The translations under genes were made by a program, and so were the position numbers. From a bacterium UBA6115 (GTDB taxonomy: Bacteria > Bacillota_A > Clostridia > Christensenellales > Aristaeellaceae), in assembly GCA_002428405.1 (NCBI GenBank), contig DIWD01000036.1:13837-25918 (forward strand): a stretch of 12,082 nt of DNA, in the 5' to 3' direction. The notes beneath the pieces were generated by a model. That model did no database searches and was not told where the DNA came from. It saw only the letters and a program-made list of their open reading frames with translations. Below, in pieces: positions 1 to 6,789 of the stretch. The number at the start of each line of letters is the position of its first letter. The first letter of the stretch is position 1.

Positions 1-1592
1 TCGCTGCTGCCATCCTGTTGACCGCGTCAGCTGCTGCAATGCTGCCCGCGTCCAAACGTCTGATGCAGTATTACCAGCTGGGCAGCTATCAGTTCGGCGC
101 CTTTGCGCGCACCTTCAGGCGGCAGACGAAGAAATGCCTCTGGCCCGGTCTTATTCTGGGCCTTGTATCTGCCCTGCTTGTCCTCGCCGTGATCCCAGCG
201 CTCGGCTGGGCGCCTGTTCCTGCGATGATCTTCGCATTGTTCATTGCTGTCCTGATTCTTTTAGCCGGATATGTGATTGGCCTGATTTCCTATCACGAGA
301 AAAAAGTCAAGACCCGGCTGGTGATCACCACACGTGTCAAGCGCCTTTACATGGCGCTGATGCTGGTGGGGCTGCTTTTATCCTTCTTATTGTTATGGCA
401 GGCCCGTCAATTCTGGCTGCCGGCGCTGATCCCTTTCCTGATGCCGCTGTGGCTCATCCTGGCTGCTTTCATCATGTGGCCTGTTGAAAAGGGGATCCAG
501 TTGCTTTACCGGCACGACGCGAAGAGAATCCTGGATGATTACCGCGCCACAGGGCTTTCTATCATTGGCATTACCGGTTCCTATGGCAAGACAACGGTCA
601 AAAATATCCTGGCTGCCATGCTCTCCCAGCGGTACCTGACCCTGGCTTCTCCTGCGAGTTTCAATACGCCCATGGGCCTGGCCCGCTGTATTCGGGAGGA
701 ACTGGGCCAACAGCACCTCTTCTTTATCGCTGAGATGGGTGCGCGCCATCCGCACGATATTCAGGCGCTAAGCCGCTTTATCCGCCCTCATGCCGGCATC
801 CTGACCTCCATCGGACCCCAGCACCTTGAAACCATGGGCAGTATCCAGCAAATCGGCGACGCCAAGTATGACCTTATCCGGGGCCTGCCCCCGGATGGTT
901 TCGCGGTGTTCAACTTTGACGGGAAATATGTCAGCGAATACTACGAAAAAACGAGCATCCCAAAGGCCCTGGCCGGTATCCCCGGCAGCGATCTGTGGGC
1001 GGAAGACCTTGATCTGTACCCTGAAGGCAGCCGGTTCATCCTTTGCCTGCCTTCAGGGGAACGCGTGGCCTGCGAGACAAGGCTGGCCGGCGACCATAAT
1101 GTGCGCAACATCCTGCTTGCTGCCCTCATGGCGATGCATTACGGCATCACCCCGGGGCAGATCCGCAATGCCCTGGTGACGGTCAATCCCCCCGCTTCCC
1201 GCCTTCAGGTCACTATGCATGGGAAGGGATATAAAGTCATAAACAATGGCTTCAACTCCAATCCGGACTCAAGCCGCAAGGCACTGCAGGTGCTCTCATC
1301 ACATCCGGGACGGCATATTGTGGTCACACCCGGGTTTATTGAGCTGGGCCGGCAGGAGGAGCAGTCCAACCGCAGGCTGGGCAACGATATCGCCGCGGTC
1401 GCGCAGGAAATCCTGCTGGTGGGGGAAAAGCATACCCGGCCCATCCGGGAGGGGCTGCTGGAGAGCGGCATGGCAGAGGGAAACATCCATGTCTTCCCCT
1501 CCCTGGCGCAGGCGAACGAATTTATTCAAGAATCATGCGGACCGGGCGATGTGGTGCTGTACGAGAATGACCTGCCCGACCATTACAGCTGA
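1..1592 (+). CDS. Membrane-anchored MurF-like Mur ligase family protein (5' partial)
   Basis: ATP-dependent amide ligase of the Mur family, closest in its motifs to MurF, which adds D-Ala-D-Ala to the UDP-MurNAc-tripeptide. The frame stays open to the left edge, so the true start is probably outside the window; residues here are numbered from the TTG at 18. Four hydrophobic segments (about 42-62, 66-91, 111-128, 132-153) precede the central ATPase domain, which has the P-loop GSYGKTT at 187-193, EMGA at 239-242 and GDHN at 358-361. The C-terminal domain carries NNGFNSNPDSS at 409-419 where MurF usually has a D-x-YNANPDS motif, so the acidic residue is replaced by Asn. The usual N-terminal UDP-MurNAc-tripeptide-binding domain is absent from what can be seen. 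The ddl gene follows after 14 bases, supporting a role in D-Ala-D-Ala attachment. MurT is less likely because no GatD partner or MurT-type cysteines are seen. The Mur ligase family is secure; the exact substrate is inferred. Confidence 0.85.
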   Translation, partial: AAAILLTASAAAMLPASKRLMQYYQLGSYQFGAFARTFRRQTKKCLWPGLILGLVSALLVLAVIPALGWAPVPAMIFALFIAVLILLAGYVIGLISYHEKKVKTRLVITTRVKRLYMALMLVGLLLSFLLLWQARQFWLPALIPFLMPLWLILAAFIMWPVEKGIQLLYRHDAKRILDDYRATGLSIIGITGSYGKTTVKNILAAMLSQRYLTLASPASFNTPMGLARCIREELGQQHLFFIAEMGARHPHDIQALSRFIRPHAGILTSIGPQHLETMGSIQQIGDAKYDLIRGLPPDGFAVFNFDGKYVSEYYEKTSIPKALAGIPGSDLWAEDLDLYPEGSRFILCLPSGERVACETRLAGDHNVRNILLAALMAMHYGITPGQIRNALVTVNPPASRLQVTMHGKGYKVINNGFNSNPDSSRKALQVLSSHPGRHIVVTPGFIELGRQEEQSNRRLGNDIAAVAQEILLVGEKHTRPIREGLLESGMAEGNIHVFPSLAQANEFIQESCGPGDVVLYENDLPDHYS

Positions 1593-1606
1593 GGAGGTGG
1601 GAGCGA

Positions 1607-2815
1607 ATGCCTGAGAAACTGCAGCTGGGGATCCTCTATGGCAGCCGAAGCTGTGAGCATGAGGTGTCTATCATCAGTGCGCTTCAGCTTGCCGGCGTGG
1701 CGGATCCCTTCAAATATGAGGTCATTCCAGTCTATATCTCAAAACGGGGCGAGTGGTTCATTGGCGGCGCGCTGTGGAAACTGGAAACCTACCTGGATTT
1801 TGATCCGCGCGCCAGCGGCCTGACCCGCGTGTTCCCTGATTTGACCTCAGGCTCCCGCGATTTGATGGCCTTTGAGCGCGGAAGACTGTTCGCCGGGGAA
1901 AAGCGTCGCGCTGCCGCGCGGCTGGACTGCGTGATCCCGGTCATGCACGGCTTGAACGGGGAGGACGGCAGCCTGCAAGGGATGCTTGAGCTGATGGATG
2001 TGCCCTATGCCTCCACGGGCGTAGCCGGAAGCGCGGTGGGCATGGATAAAATCATGATGAAGCGATTGTTTGCCGGCTGCGGGTTCCCCGTTCTGCCGGA
2101 TACATCCCTTGCGCGCAGCGAGTTTGAAAGGGATCCTGAAGCTGCCTGCAGCAAAGTTGAGGCCAAACTGCCGTATCCGGTATTCGTCAAGCCCGCGAAC
2201 CTGGGTTCATCCATCGGTGTGAGCCGGGCGGAAAACCGTCAGCAGCTCATGGATGCACTGAATCTTGCTTTCTCGCTGGACCGCCGGAGCCTGATCGAAT
2301 CAGGGCTGAATGACCCGCTTGAGGTGAACTGCTCCGTGCTTGGTTTTGATGATACCGTCGAAACTTCGGTGGTAGAGCAGCCGGTGCGCCAGGGCCAGTT
2401 GCTGGATTTCAATACCAAATACCTGGCAAGCGGCCGGGAGAATGGCATGGCTTCGCTGACCCGCATCATCCCTGCGCCCATCAGCGAGCAGGACACCGAA
2501 AAGGTCAAAGCCCTTTCAGCGGATATCTTTCGTGCACTGGATTGCAGGGGCGTTGTGCGCGTGGACTTCATGATCGACCGGGGAACCGGGGAACTGTACA
2601 TCACGGAAATCAATACCATTCCCGGATCCATGGCCTTTTATCTGTGGGAAAAGACCGGAAACGGCCTGCGGTACCGGCATCTGGTGGACCGCCTGGTTCA
2701 GGACGCCTTCAGGGCGCAGGAACAAAAAGAAAAAATCATCACCTCCTTCCACTCGGACATTATTCCCTCCGCCATCGCCCGGGCTGGCAGCGGAGCCAAA
2801 GGCGCGAAAGGATAA
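1607..2815 (+). CDS. ddl: D-alanine--D-alanine ligase
   Basis: ATP-grasp ligase that joins two D-alanines in the cytoplasm for the end of the peptidoglycan stem peptide. A strong GGAGG ribosome binding site lies just before the ATG. Of 402 residues, the N-terminal domain shows SCEHEVSIISA at 15-25 and VMHGLNGEDGSLQG at 112-125. The ATP-grasp region has GMDK at 145-148 and FVKPANLGSSIGVS at 193-206. The omega-loop has FNTKY at 268-272, whose Tyr aligns with E. coli DdlB Tyr216 and favours D-Ala over D-lactate. RVD at 318-320 and EINTIPG at 334-340 supply Arg and metal-binding residues. After that Gly the sequence reads SMAFYLWEKTG instead of the E. coli-type MTSHS, a difference at the second-substrate side of the pocket that I believe recurs in clostridial homologues. 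The protein is longer than typical Ddl (about 300-370), with a charged, then Ala/Gly-rich tail from about 368. It is likely cotranscribed with the MurF-like gene and gdhA. Confidence 0.93.
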   Translation: MPEKLQLGILYGSRSCEHEVSIISALQLAGVADPFKYEVIPVYISKRGEWFIGGALWKLETYLDFDPRASGLTRVFPDLTSGSRDLMAFERGRLFAGEKRRAAARLDCVIPVMHGLNGEDGSLQGMLELMDVPYASTGVAGSAVGMDKIMMKRLFAGCGFPVLPDTSLARSEFERDPEAACSKVEAKLPYPVFVKPANLGSSIGVSRAENRQQLMDALNLAFSLDRRSLIESGLNDPLEVNCSVLGFDDTVETSVVEQPVRQGQLLDFNTKYLASGRENGMASLTRIIPAPISEQDTEKVKALSADIFRALDCRGVVRVDFMIDRGTGELYITEINTIPGSMAFYLWEKTGNGLRYRHLVDRLVQDAFRAQEQKEKIITSFHSDIIPSAIARAGSGAKGAKG

Positions 2816-2825
2816 GAAGGGAAAT

Positions 2826-4163
2826 ATGAACATGTATACCGCCAAAGTGCTTGGGGATCTGGAAGCCCGCTGCGCGCATGAACCTGAGTTTCTCCAGGCC
2901 GCCCGGGAGATGCTGCCCAGCCTGTCTCCTGTGTTTGACCAGCATCCGGAGTATGAAAAGTCCGGATTGCTCGAGCGTTTTGTGGAGGCGGAGCGCATCA
3001 TCATCTTCAGGGTTCCCTGGCTGGATGACGCCAGGCGGCCGCGGATCAACCGCGCCTACCGTGTTCAGTTTTCCTCCGCCATCGGGCCCTACAAGGGCGG
3101 AATGCGCTTTCATCCCAGCGTGAACCTGAGCATCCTCAAGTTCCTGGCACTGGAGCAAACGCTCAAGAACAGCCTGACCGGTCTTCCCATTGGCGGCGGG
3201 AAGGGTGGGACCGATTTTGATCCAAGGGGAAAGTCTGATAACGAGGTCATGTGTTTCTGCCAGAGCCTGATGAACGAATTATATCGCCACATCGGGCCAA
3301 ACATTGACGTGCCGGCGGGCGATATCGGCGTGGGCGAAAGGGAAGTCGGCTATATGTACGGCCAGTATAAGCGCCTGACAGGACAGCACGACGGCGCTTT
3401 TACGGGAAAGGGGCTCGCCTACGGAGGTTCCAATGGCCGTACCCAGGCAACCGGCTATGGTTTGATGTACCTGGTGGAAGCAATGCTGATAAAGAACAAG
3501 CTTCAGATCAGCGGGATGCGCGCTGCCATCTCCGGCTCCGGCAACGTCGCTGTTTATGCTGCGGAAAAGGCCATGCAGATGGGGGCGACCGTTGTCGCGA
3601 TGAGCGACTCGGAAGGCTTTATCCATGATGAAAACGGCATCAATCTGGAGGCTGTCAAGGAGATCAAGCTAAATAAGCGCGGCCGTATCAGCCAGTACAC
3701 TGCCCTGGCCGGCAGCGGACGGTATCAAGATGGCGCGTTTGGTATCTGGAATCTGCCTTGTGAATTGGCACTCCCCTGCGCCACACAGAATGAACTGAAC
3801 TGCAAAAGTGCGCAGACGCTGGTAAAAAACGGCGTAATTGCGGTAGCGGAAGGAGCCAACATGCCCGCCACCATAGAGGCTACGGAGTGTTTTCAAAAAG
3901 CCGGTGTGCTCTTCGCCTCCGGCAAGGCGGCCAACGCAGGCGGCGTCGCGGTCAGCGCGCTGGAGATGAGCCAGAACGCCATGCGCCTGAGCTGGTCCTT
4001 TGAAGAGGTGGACCGCGAACTCAAGGGCATCATGAACCGAATTTTTGAGACCATCAGCACGACAGCTGAAAAATATGACCAACCCGAGAACTATGTCTCC
4101 GGCGCAAACATAGCCGGATTCATGAAAGTGGCGGAGGCCATGATGGCGCAGGGACAGGCCTGA
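2826..4163 (+). CDS. gdhA: NADP-specific glutamate dehydrogenase
   Basis: Hexameric-type glutamate dehydrogenase that interconverts 2-oxoglutarate plus ammonium and L-glutamate in the cytoplasm; usually an ammonium-assimilating enzyme. At 445 residues it has the normal length. The substrate and catalytic residues are visible: GPYKGGMRF (Lys90), QTLKNSLTG (Lys114), PIGGGKGGTDFDP (Lys126) and DVPAGDIGVG (Asp166), each one position from the C. symbiosum enzyme. The Rossmann domain has ISGSGNVA at 235-242, and SDSEG at 260-264 ends the second strand. SGSGNVA plus SDS matches the NADP-dependent E. coli type rather than the NAD-type GFGN...SGPDG, so NADP is inferred. AGAAGGG at 2815-2821 serves as ribosome binding site; the ATG at 2832 is a possible alternative start. 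The gene begins 10 bases after ddl and ends 2 bases before the next gene, so it probably shares their transcript. Confidence 0.96.
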   Translation: MNMYTAKVLGDLEARCAHEPEFLQAAREMLPSLSPVFDQHPEYEKSGLLERFVEAERIIIFRVPWLDDARRPRINRAYRVQFSSAIGPYKGGMRFHPSVNLSILKFLALEQTLKNSLTGLPIGGGKGGTDFDPRGKSDNEVMCFCQSLMNELYRHIGPNIDVPAGDIGVGEREVGYMYGQYKRLTGQHDGAFTGKGLAYGGSNGRTQATGYGLMYLVEAMLIKNKLQISGMRAAISGSGNVAVYAAEKAMQMGATVVAMSDSEGFIHDENGINLEAVKEIKLNKRGRISQYTALAGSGRYQDGAFGIWNLPCELALPCATQNELNCKSAQTLVKNGVIAVAEGANMPATIEATECFQKAGVLFASGKAANAGGVAVSALEMSQNAMRLSWSFEEVDRELKGIMNRIFETISTTAEKYDQPENYVSGANIAGFMKVAEAMMAQGQA

Positions 4164-4165
4164 AT

Positions 4166-4849
4166 ATGGATGCGGATAAGGCGAAACGGTTCTATTCGCC
4201 CGCGCTTAAGGCAATCATTATTATTGCTGGTGTTTTCGGACAGGCTGTGAGTCTGAGACGGGGCGGTTTCGATTCGGGCGCATACTTTTTATACTACACG
4301 AACATCAGCAATATCCTTGTGACGCTGTTCAGCGTGATTTTTCTGGTCCTTGATCTGTCTGCGCGGAACAGGGGAGAGCCGCTCACCCTGCCGCGATGGC
4401 TTCTGACGGTCCGGTTCACACTGACTGCGGGCATCCTTCTGACATTCGCGGTATTCTCCCTGCTGCTCATCCCGACTGTGTCGCTGAGTTATCTTGCCTC
4501 CCCCGCCAACCTTCTGGTACACAATCTGGTGCCTCTGCTGGCTTGCCTGGACTTTATCCTTTTCAGGCACACATGGGAAGAAAAGCAGCCGCTGCTGCCC
4601 GGTTTGGCGCTTCCATTCATATACTTTGCTTTCATCATGGCCCTCACATTTTCCGGGGTGCGCTTCAACGGCCAGGCCGTGCCCTATTACTTCCTGGATT
4701 TTAGGGCCAACGGCTGGTTCACGGCCGGGGCGGGAACGCTTGGGGTATTCTGGTGGCTGCTGATCCTGGGGGCATTGACCACGCTGCTGGCTTATATTCT
4801 GCGGGGACTTCAGCGGCTCTCAGCCCGGAGGGAAAAAATCCCGATATAA
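4166..4849 (+). CDS. Pr6Pr-like six-helix membrane protein
   Basis: Integral membrane protein of 227 residues resembling the bacterial Pr6Pr family, whose biochemical function is not known to me. Six hydrophobic segments are visible, at about 13-30, 43-63, 79-104, 114-133, 145-163 and 190-212. YYTNISNILV at 43-52 is the family-like motif near the start of the second helix (commonly Tyr-Thr-x-x-Ser-Asn), and a His-Asn pair at 119-120 opens the fourth helix. The tail is short and basic. The ATG lies two bases after the gdhA stop with only a weak purine-rich site (CAGGGA) upstream, so translation is probably coupled to gdhA. It is the last gene before the terminator. Family assignment rests on overall pattern only, and no substrate or partner can be named. 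Confidence 0.72.
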   Translation: MDADKAKRFYSPALKAIIIIAGVFGQAVSLRRGGFDSGAYFLYYTNISNILVTLFSVIFLVLDLSARNRGEPLTLPRWLLTVRFTLTAGILLTFAVFSLLLIPTVSLSYLASPANLLVHNLVPLLACLDFILFRHTWEEKQPLLPGLALPFIYFAFIMALTFSGVRFNGQAVPYYFLDFRANGWFTAGAGTLGVFWWLLILGALTTLLAYILRGLQRLSARREKIPI

Positions 4850-4868
4850 TATTGGACGAATAAAAAGC

Positions 4869-4897
4869 AGCGCTGCCAGGAATGGGCAGCGCTTTTT
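4869..4897. terminator. Bidirectional Rho-independent terminator between convergent genes
   Basis: A perfect 9-bp stem pairs AGCGCTGCC (4869-4877) with GGCAGCGCT (4885-4893) around a 7-base loop. A T-run follows on the plus strand (4893-4897). On the minus strand the AAAAA at 4862-4866 also gives a U-run, after two intervening bases. It sits between the stop of the plus-strand block (4849) and that of the minus-strand permease (4922), so it can end transcription from both sides. Confidence 0.9.
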
Positions 4898-4921
4898 ATG
4901 ATAATGGAACCGGCCTGCCGC

Positions 4922-5785
4922 TTATCCCTTGACCGCGCCGGCAGTCAGCCCGGCGATAAACTGCTTGCTCATCAGAAGGTAGAGCGAGATGACGGGCACC
5001 GCTGAGAGAGTGAGGACGGCAAGAACCTTCGACCAGTCCGTCTGGTACTGGCCAAAGAGCCGCGTTACGCCCAGGAGAAGCGTCTTTTCAGACTCAACTG
5101 AAATAAAAAGGAGCGGGAACCAAAGGTCGTTCCAGAAGGGGACCAGGTTATAGATGGCGACCGTGGCCAGGGCTGGCCGCATCAAAGGGATGACGATGGT
5201 GGAAAAGATGCGGAAATGGCCTGCCCCGTCAATATAGCCCGCCTCGATCAGCTCATGCGGGGTTTGTCTGATAAACTCTGTCAGCACAAAGACTGACATG
5301 GGGATGCCCATGGCCAGGTATATGGGGACCAGCGACCATTTATTGTTCATCAGACCCAGATTCCGGATGATTTCAAGGAGTTTGATGGATCCGATCCTGA
5401 TGGGCAGCATCATGCCGGCAATCAGGAAGAAAAAGAGCGCGGAGGAGATGCGGCCGCGCCAGTTGGCCAGCGCATAGGCGGCCAGCGCGCCAATGATGAG
5501 GACAAGGGACAGCGAGGTCACAACCACAAGGAAACTGTTGAGGAAATACCGAAGGAAATCACTGCTGTTGAGGATGTCTGTATAATTGCTGACATTCCAT
5601 TTTCCCGGGAGGCCGAAAGTGTTTGTGTAAATTGACCGCTTGTCCTTGAATGAACCCATGATCATGATCCAGAGGGGAATCAGCACGATGGCCGACCAGG
5701 CAATCAGGATCAGATGGGAAGGGATGTGCAGATTCATGACGCGCAGTGAGCGTATTTTATTATTCTGTGCGCGGTTCATGCTCAC
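4922..5785 (-). CDS. Carbohydrate ABC transporter permease, MalG type
   Basis: Inner permease subunit of a sugar-type ABC importer (CUT1-like), working in the cytoplasmic membrane with the upstream MalF-type subunit. About six hydrophobic segments occur in 287 residues, starting with a helix at about 22-43. The cytoplasmic EAA loop that contacts the ATPase is EAGYIDGAG at 181-189, followed by a Phe and an IVIP motif. The C-terminus QFIAGLTAGAVKG is characteristic of MalG-like permeases. The start is GTG at 5785, with GGAGG 7-8 bases upstream; this GTG overlaps the TGA stop of the preceding permease (GTGA), indicating translational coupling. The ATG two codons in (5779) is a weaker alternative because its spacing to the same site is too long. 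The substrate cannot be told from the sequence. Confidence 0.93.
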   Translation of the reverse strand: MSMNRAQNNKIRSLRVMNLHIPSHLILIAWSAIVLIPLWIMIMGSFKDKRSIYTNTFGLPGKWNVSNYTDILNSSDFLRYFLNSFLVVVTSLSLVLIIGALAAYALANWRGRISSALFFFLIAGMMLPIRIGSIKLLEIIRNLGLMNNKWSLVPIYLAMGIPMSVFVLTEFIRQTPHELIEAGYIDGAGHFRIFSTIVIPLMRPALATVAIYNLVPFWNDLWFPLLFISVESEKTLLLGVTRLFGQYQTDWSKVLAVLTLSAVPVISLYLLMSKQFIAGLTAGAVKG

Positions 5786-6726
5786 AACTGTGCCTCCTTG
5801 CTCTGGGTGAGGCGCAAAGTTGGAATGACAAAGGCAGCCAGCACGATGAAGGTGATGACCGCGATGGCCGCGCCCAGGCCCTGGTCCGGTATTCCGACAG
5901 GATGCTGCCCGGCGATACCGACGCGATAAAACAGCGTACCGATGATATCCGTCGCGTAGTTTGGCCCCCCGTTGACGGTTTCAAGGGCGTATACAGCGTC
6001 AAAAGCGTTGAAATTGCTGACAAAGGTGAGAATCGCAACCATTCCGGCCACGGATTTTATCAAAGGGAGTTTAATGTACCAGAACGTCTGGATGCTGCTG
6101 CAGCCCTCGATGTCCGCGGCTTCCAGCAGGTCCTCGCTGATATTGCGCAGCGCGGCTACAAACATCATTGTCGGAATCCCAAGCCATTGCCAGCAGGAAA
6201 CCAGGGAGACGGCAATGAGAGCGGAAGAGGATTCACCCAGCCATGGCCGCGCCAGAAAAGACAGCCCTAGCGGATTGAGCGCGGCGCGGCTCCATAAGGG
6301 ATTCAGAAGCAATTTCCAAAGATATCCTGTGACCAGAACCGCAAAGGTCGTGGGAAGAAAAATGATGGTCTGATAGAAGAGGCGGCCTTTCATGGTGCGG
6401 TTGGTGAGCATGGCTGCAAACAGGATGCCCAGCACGTTCTGCACCCCCATGTGAACCGCGAAAAATACCCAGGTATGCCAGAATGCGCCCCAGTACCTTG
6501 TGCTGATTTCACCCCCCGCGAACAGCTTTTTAAAGTTGTCCAGGCCAACAAAACTGCGGTTGGCCTGGTTCCCTGTGTACAGGCTCAGCTGAATCGAGGA
6601 CAACAGGGGCCAGGCCATGAACACCGCGTATACCGCCAGCGCAGGCAACAGGTACATGAGCCAGTACCATCCGCAGGGATGGAGCCTGCTGTTTCTGATT
6701 CTGTGTAAGGCCGGCATTGCGCTCAT
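5782..6726 (-). CDS. Carbohydrate ABC transporter permease, MalF type
   Basis: First permease subunit of the sugar-type ABC importer. I place the start at the ATG at 6726 (314 residues) because GGAAGGA lies about six bases upstream. The frame is open back to 6765, but that longer start falls inside the hairpin following the binding-protein gene and has no ribosome binding site. Numbered from 6726, a first membrane helix lies at about 20-40, and the segment after it matches the periplasmic loop of MalF-like proteins, including VGLDNFKKLF at 60-69. The EAA loop reads EAADIEGCS at 202-210, followed by an IKLP motif; Cys stands where Ala is usual. VNGGPNYATD at 251-260 is a further family motif. 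The stop overlaps the start of the next permease by four bases. Confidence 0.93.
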   Translation of the reverse strand: MSAMPALHRIRNSRLHPCGWYWLMYLLPALAVYAVFMAWPLLSSIQLSLYTGNQANRSFVGLDNFKKLFAGGEISTRYWGAFWHTWVFFAVHMGVQNVLGILFAAMLTNRTMKGRLFYQTIIFLPTTFAVLVTGYLWKLLLNPLWSRAALNPLGLSFLARPWLGESSSALIAVSLVSCWQWLGIPTMMFVAALRNISEDLLEAADIEGCSSIQTFWYIKLPLIKSVAGMVAILTFVSNFNAFDAVYALETVNGGPNYATDIIGTLFYRVGIAGQHPVGIPDQGLGAAIAVITFIVLAAFVIPTLRLTQSKEAQL

Positions 6727-6754
6727 ACGATGTCCTTCCTGCATAAAAAGAAAA

Positions 6755-6783
6755 GGTGGCCGCACCTTTGTGATGCGGCCACC
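6755..6783 (-). terminator. Intra-operon hairpin with U-rich tail after the binding-protein gene
   Basis: A perfect 10-bp stem, GGTGGCCGCA (6755-6764) with TGCGGCCACC (6774-6783), encloses a 9-base loop. Reading the minus strand, it begins six bases after the binding-protein stop and is followed by TTTTCTTTTT (6754-6745). This is the form of an intrinsic terminator. Because the permease genes follow directly with no visible promoter of their own, partial termination or protection of the binding-protein mRNA 3' end is the likely role, as known for malE-malF type operons. It would keep the binding protein in excess over the permeases. Confidence 0.8.
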
Positions 6784-6789
6784 GGACTG

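Noticed and set aside
18..20. TTG as the real start of the MurF-like gene
   Set aside because: The frame is open and hydrophobic-compatible up to the window edge and no ribosome binding site precedes the TTG, so the gene most likely begins outside the window.
18..2815. Vancomycin-resistance (van) gene cluster
   Set aside because: The ligase keeps the Tyr of D-Ala-D-Ala enzymes, and no vanH, vanX, vanT, vanS or vanR gene is present.
2516..3049. Minus-strand open frame of 177 codons opposite ddl and gdhA
   Set aside because: It lies wholly over two strongly supported genes, has no recognisable domain or ribosome binding site, and reads as a shadow of codon bias.
5746..6270. Plus-strand open frame of 174 codons opposite the MalF-type permease
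   Set aside because: Antisense to a clear permease with an EAA motif; low-complexity, polar composition typical of a shadow.
6727..6765. Longer start for the MalF-type permease
   Set aside because: It would begin within the hairpin after the binding-protein gene and lacks a ribosome binding site, whereas ATG 6726 has GGAAGGA at good spacing.
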